Shown piece after piece: positions 61,394 to 64,000 of a DNA stretch of 64,000 nt. Position numbers and translations under genes: made by a program. This DNA comes from Caenimonas sp. SL110. Lineage in GTDB: Bacteria > Pseudomonadota > Gammaproteobacteria > Burkholderiales > Burkholderiaceae_C. The notes beneath the pieces are model-generated. The model was given only the letters and a program-made list of their open reading frames with translations, searched no databases and had not been told where the DNA came from. The stretch's first letter is position 1, and the number at the start of each line of letters is the position of its first letter. Location of the stretch: NCBI RefSeq assembly GCF_001044395.1, contig NZ_JANU01000019.1, positions 1 to 64,000 of the forward strand, in the 5' to 3' direction.

Positions 61394-63541
61394 CTATCCC
61401 GCCCGCGTTTCGATCAGCGCATCCACCGCCAGCGCGCCCCGGCCCCTGGGCAAGACGATGAACGGATTGATGTCGATGCTCTCCAGCGCATCGCCCTGCG
61501 CCGCAGCAAATGCAGACAGCTGCGTGAGCGCCTCCACCAGTGCGTCCTCATCAGCCGCAGGCGCACCGCGCACACCTTGCAGCATCGCGTAGCCCTTGAC
61601 CTCACGGATCATGCGACGAGCCTCGGCCGGTCCGAACGGCGCACGGCGAAAGGTCACATCCTTGAGAACCTCGACGAACACACCGCCCAGGCCGAACATC
61701 ACGACAGGCCCGAAGACCGGATCGCGCGACACGCCCAGAATCGTTTCCACGCCGCCCTGGATCTGCTGCGCGAGCAGCACACCGGTGATGCTCGCATCGG
61801 GCGCGCGAGTCTGCGCGCGATCCATCAGTGTGGCAAAGCCGCTTCGAACTTCATCGACCGAATTGATGTTGAGCAGCACGCCGCCGATCTCGGACTTGTG
61901 CTGGATGTCGGGCGAGACGATCTTCATCACCAGCGGAAAACCGATCGCCGGCGCTGCGTCCACCGCCGCTTGCGCAGACGACACCACCCGTTCGGCCGCG
62001 CAGGGAATGCCGGCCGCAGTGAGGATTTTCTTGGCCTCGAATTCGTCGTAGCTCGCGCCAACTTTCACCGCCATCGCACCTGCAGGCAATGCGGGCGCAG
62101 CCTGCGCAGCGGGCGCATCGAATGCAGCGCGAAAACGCACCAGCGCCTTGATCGCACGCAGGGCGCGGCCGGGGTCTTCGAAGACGGCGTAGCCGATGCT
62201 CTCGATCTGCTTGCGGGTTTCGGGCGAAGCCAGCGTCGACAGCACGAGGAACCGGTCGGTGTGCTTGCGACCGACTTCCTCGAAGTGCGGCAGCAGCTTG
62301 CCGAACAGCTCCTTGTTGCGAGCGATGTGGGTGATGAAGCAAACCGCTGAACCGTAGCCGCCGCCGGTGAGCATGTGCTCGAACATCGGTCCCACCAGTT
62401 GCGGGTGCGTGATGACCTGCGCCGTCACGTCCACCGGATTGCGCGCCGCCGAAAACGGCAGCAGTTCCTTGATCGCTGCCTGCGAACCGGCGGGCAGCTC
62501 GGCCACGTCGAGCCCCAGCTCTTCGGCCTGGTCCGCCATCAGGATGCCCACGCCGCCCGACACCGTGATGAGACCGACCTTGTCGTTGGCGGGCAGGCGC
62601 TTGAGCGAGCATGCATAGGCGACGTCCATCAATTCGTCTATGGAGTAGGCGCGGTACACGTTGCTCTGGCGCAGCACTGCATCGAAAATCTCATCAGAGC
62701 CGGCCAGGCTCGCGGTGTGCGATGCCACGGCTTTTGCGCCCGCTTCGGAGCGGCCCAGCTTGAGCACGATCACCGGCTTGCGTTTCAGGCGCGCGGCCTC
62801 GAATGCGGCCAGCAGGCGGCCCGGGTTGACGACGCCTTCGACCACCAGCACGCATACATCCGTGTCGTCGTCCTCCACGATGTAAGCCAGCGCTTCGGAC
62901 ACGTCGACATCCGACTGGTTGCCCGTGGTCAGGCACATCGACAGGCCCAGGTCGCGCTCGGCGGCCAGCACGATCATGTGGATGCCGAAAGCCCCCGACT
63001 GGCTCACCATGCCGATGGAGCCGATGCGTGGCGGCCTGTCGATGATGCCGCTGGTGAAAGTGGCGAGCAGACCCTCGCGCACGTTGAAGGTGCCGGCGCA
63101 GTTCGGCCCGAGCAAGGCAACGCCGCCCTTGCGCGCGGTCTCCACGATCTGCTCTTGCAGCAGCCGGCCCGCCTCGTCGACCTCGGCAAATCCTGACGAA
63201 AAAACCATCGCGCCATTCACGCCCTTGGCCACGCACGCCTGCACTGCAGCGAGCACGTCCTGCGCCGGAACGGCGATCACCACCAGGTCGACATCGGCCT
63301 GGACGTCGGCGAGCGTGGGATAGGACTTCAGGCCCTGCACGACGTCGCGACCCGGATTGATGGGATAGATGGGACCCTTGTAGCCTGCGAGCTTGAGGTA
63401 GCGGATCGGACGACCGCCGATCTTGTTCTCATCGCCTGACGCGCCAATGATTGCGATGGAGCGGGGCTTGAGGAATGCGCGGGCGCGCGAGCCGGAGGGT
63501 GAGCTCGAACTGTGGCCGGAGTTGGTTACTGCTGTGGTCAT
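61394..63541 (-). CDS. NDP-forming acetate/acyl-CoA synthetase, fused alpha-beta subunits
   Basis: This 715-residue protein is built as CoA-binding domain (IAIIGASGDENKIGGRPI), succinyl-CoA-ligase-like domain with the swinging His region (LGRSEAGAKAVASHTASLAG), and ATP-grasp domain (KVGASYDEFEAKKILTAAGI, FPLVMKIVSPDIQHKSEIGG). It couples acyl-CoA to ATP or GTP synthesis, or acts in the reverse direction. Homologues include Pat-type and pimeloyl/feruloyl-CoA synthetases. The ATG at 63541 is preferred; the longer frame enters the neighbouring gene. Confidence 0.9.
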   Translation of the reverse strand: MTTAVTNSGHSSSSPSGSRARAFLKPRSIAIIGASGDENKIGGRPIRYLKLAGYKGPIYPINPGRDVVQGLKSYPTLADVQADVDLVVIAVPAQDVLAAVQACVAKGVNGAMVFSSGFAEVDEAGRLLQEQIVETARKGGVALLGPNCAGTFNVREGLLATFTSGIIDRPPRIGSIGMVSQSGAFGIHMIVLAAERDLGLSMCLTTGNQSDVDVSEALAYIVEDDDTDVCVLVVEGVVNPGRLLAAFEAARLKRKPVIVLKLGRSEAGAKAVASHTASLAGSDEIFDAVLRQSNVYRAYSIDELMDVAYACSLKRLPANDKVGLITVSGGVGILMADQAEELGLDVAELPAGSQAAIKELLPFSAARNPVDVTAQVITHPQLVGPMFEHMLTGGGYGSAVCFITHIARNKELFGKLLPHFEEVGRKHTDRFLVLSTLASPETRKQIESIGYAVFEDPGRALRAIKALVRFRAAFDAPAAQAAPALPAGAMAVKVGASYDEFEAKKILTAAGIPCAAERVVSSAQAAVDAAPAIGFPLVMKIVSPDIQHKSEIGGVLLNINSVDEVRSGFATLMDRAQTRAPDASITGVLLAQQIQGGVETILGVSRDPVFGPVVMFGLGGVFVEVLKDVTFRRAPFGPAEARRMIREVKGYAMLQGVRGAPAADEDALVEALTQLSAFAAAQGDALESIDINPFIVLPRGRGALAVDALIETRAG

Positions 63542-63551
63542 GAATTGTTTT

Positions 63552-64000
63552 TCAGGGCAGGCGCAAGACCTGTTTGGCCAGAATGTTGCGCTGGACTTCG
63601 GACGAACCACCATAGATCGTGCCGGCCAGAGAGAACAGGAAGGTGCCGGCAGCGTCGGTGTCCTGCACGGCCTGCGTGGGCTCGGCCAGGCCCGCATAAG
63701 GCCCCGCGAGTTCCACCATCGCTGTCGTGATGCGCTTGTACATTTCGGTCATGTGCACCTTGAGCATCGCGCCTTCGACACTCAGGTCGCCGCCCGCGCG
63801 CACTTTCTCCAGTCCCGCCTCGTACAGGCTGTCGTGGTCCGCCAGCTCGGCTGTCAGGCGCGCATAGCGATCCATGAATGCGGGCTCGCCCCAGCTGCCC
63901 ACCGCCTTGGCCAATCGGCGCATCATGTCCATCCCGATGCGCGCCAGCATCGATGCGCCCAGCGTCATCCGCTCGCCGCCCATCAGCACCTTGACGATGG
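63552..64000 (-). CDS. Acyl-CoA dehydrogenase, C-terminal part (gene cut by window end)
   Basis: About 149 residues are visible, open to the end of the window. The start of the visible part (KVLMGGERMTLGASMLARIG) and the C-terminal LAGTIYGGSSEVQRNILAKQVLRLP are typical of the helical C-terminal domain of acyl-CoA dehydrogenases. The GGSSEVQRN motif contacts FAD of the partner subunit. It precedes the CoA synthetase gene by 10 bases. Confidence 0.88.
   Translation of the reverse strand, partial: IVKVLMGGERMTLGASMLARIGMDMMRRLAKAVGSWGEPAFMDRYARLTAELADHDSLYEAGLEKVRAGGDLSVEGAMLKVHMTEMYKRITTAMVELAGPYAGLAEPTQAVQDTDAAGTFLFSLAGTIYGGSSEVQRNILAKQVLRLP

Overview
The window is high-GC bacterial chromosome and looks like a Betaproteobacterium of the order Burkholderiales, most likely Comamonadaceae (Variovorax/Acidovorax-type). 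The reasons are the rpsP-rimM-trmD-rplS block, the Bug/TctC-type solute-binding protein, the bkdB-lpdA pair, the CobD/CbiB-like, RsgA, PhhB, M48 and Orn neighbours, and a short-palindrome intergenic repeat family. This assignment is inference from gene content; no 16S gene is present. Genes are dense, no gene-free stretch reaches 300 bases, and I see no tRNA, rRNA, CRISPR array, transposase or prophage.

Left part (1-24 kb): the end of a branched-chain 2-oxoacid dehydrogenase operon (E2, E3); a P1-family peptidase; a DUF883 small protein behind an unexplained terminator; an MFS pump with a periplasmic glycerophosphodiesterase; a DOPA-dioxygenase-like protein; a polar amino-acid ABC transporter translationally coupled to a GntR/FCD regulator; and a hydratase-amidase-Bug uptake cluster. 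An unrecognised protein with an internal duplication and an EF-hand-like loop, an acyl-CoA ligase, a Sel1-like/small membrane pair and a catalase-fold protein follow. The most distinctive unit is 18.4-23.4 kb: a double-domain KaiC-like ATPase, a hybrid histidine kinase, a thioredoxin-reductase-like flavoprotein and a voltage-gated K+ channel with a zinc-ribbon tail, with overlapping or abutting junctions. All dispersed REP-like palindromes that I found lie in this left part.

Middle part (24-41 kb): a metallophosphoesterase and a lipid-kinase-family protein (overlapping), NDH-2 divergent from a MesD-like core methionine synthase, a serine beta-lactamase-fold hydrolase, a CheY-like regulator, a CurA-type reductase, then ergothioneine genes egtB-egtD followed by DUF427 and a 2OG-Fe(II) dioxygenase. 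After these come a YqjD/YqjE/YqjK-like envelope operon, an SDR reductase, an intradiol dioxygenase-like protein, a pseudouridine synthase divergent from DUF486, DUF47-Pit phosphate uptake and two GNAT acetyltransferases.

Right part (41-64 kb): the rpsP-rimM-trmD-rplS operon with a terminator, a Nudix CoA pyrophosphatase, a CobD/CbiB-like membrane protein, rsgA, phhB, an M48 protease, orn and a DEAD-box helicase with a long leader. Then come an RND efflux adaptor and pump, a Bcr/CflA-type MFS exporter overlapping a cyanophycin-synthetase-type ligase, a lectin-like lipoprotein, and a leftward set: acyl-CoA dehydrogenase (cut by the window end), NDP-forming acyl-CoA synthetase and acetolactate synthase. 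Long open frames opposite real genes are high-GC shadows and were left out.
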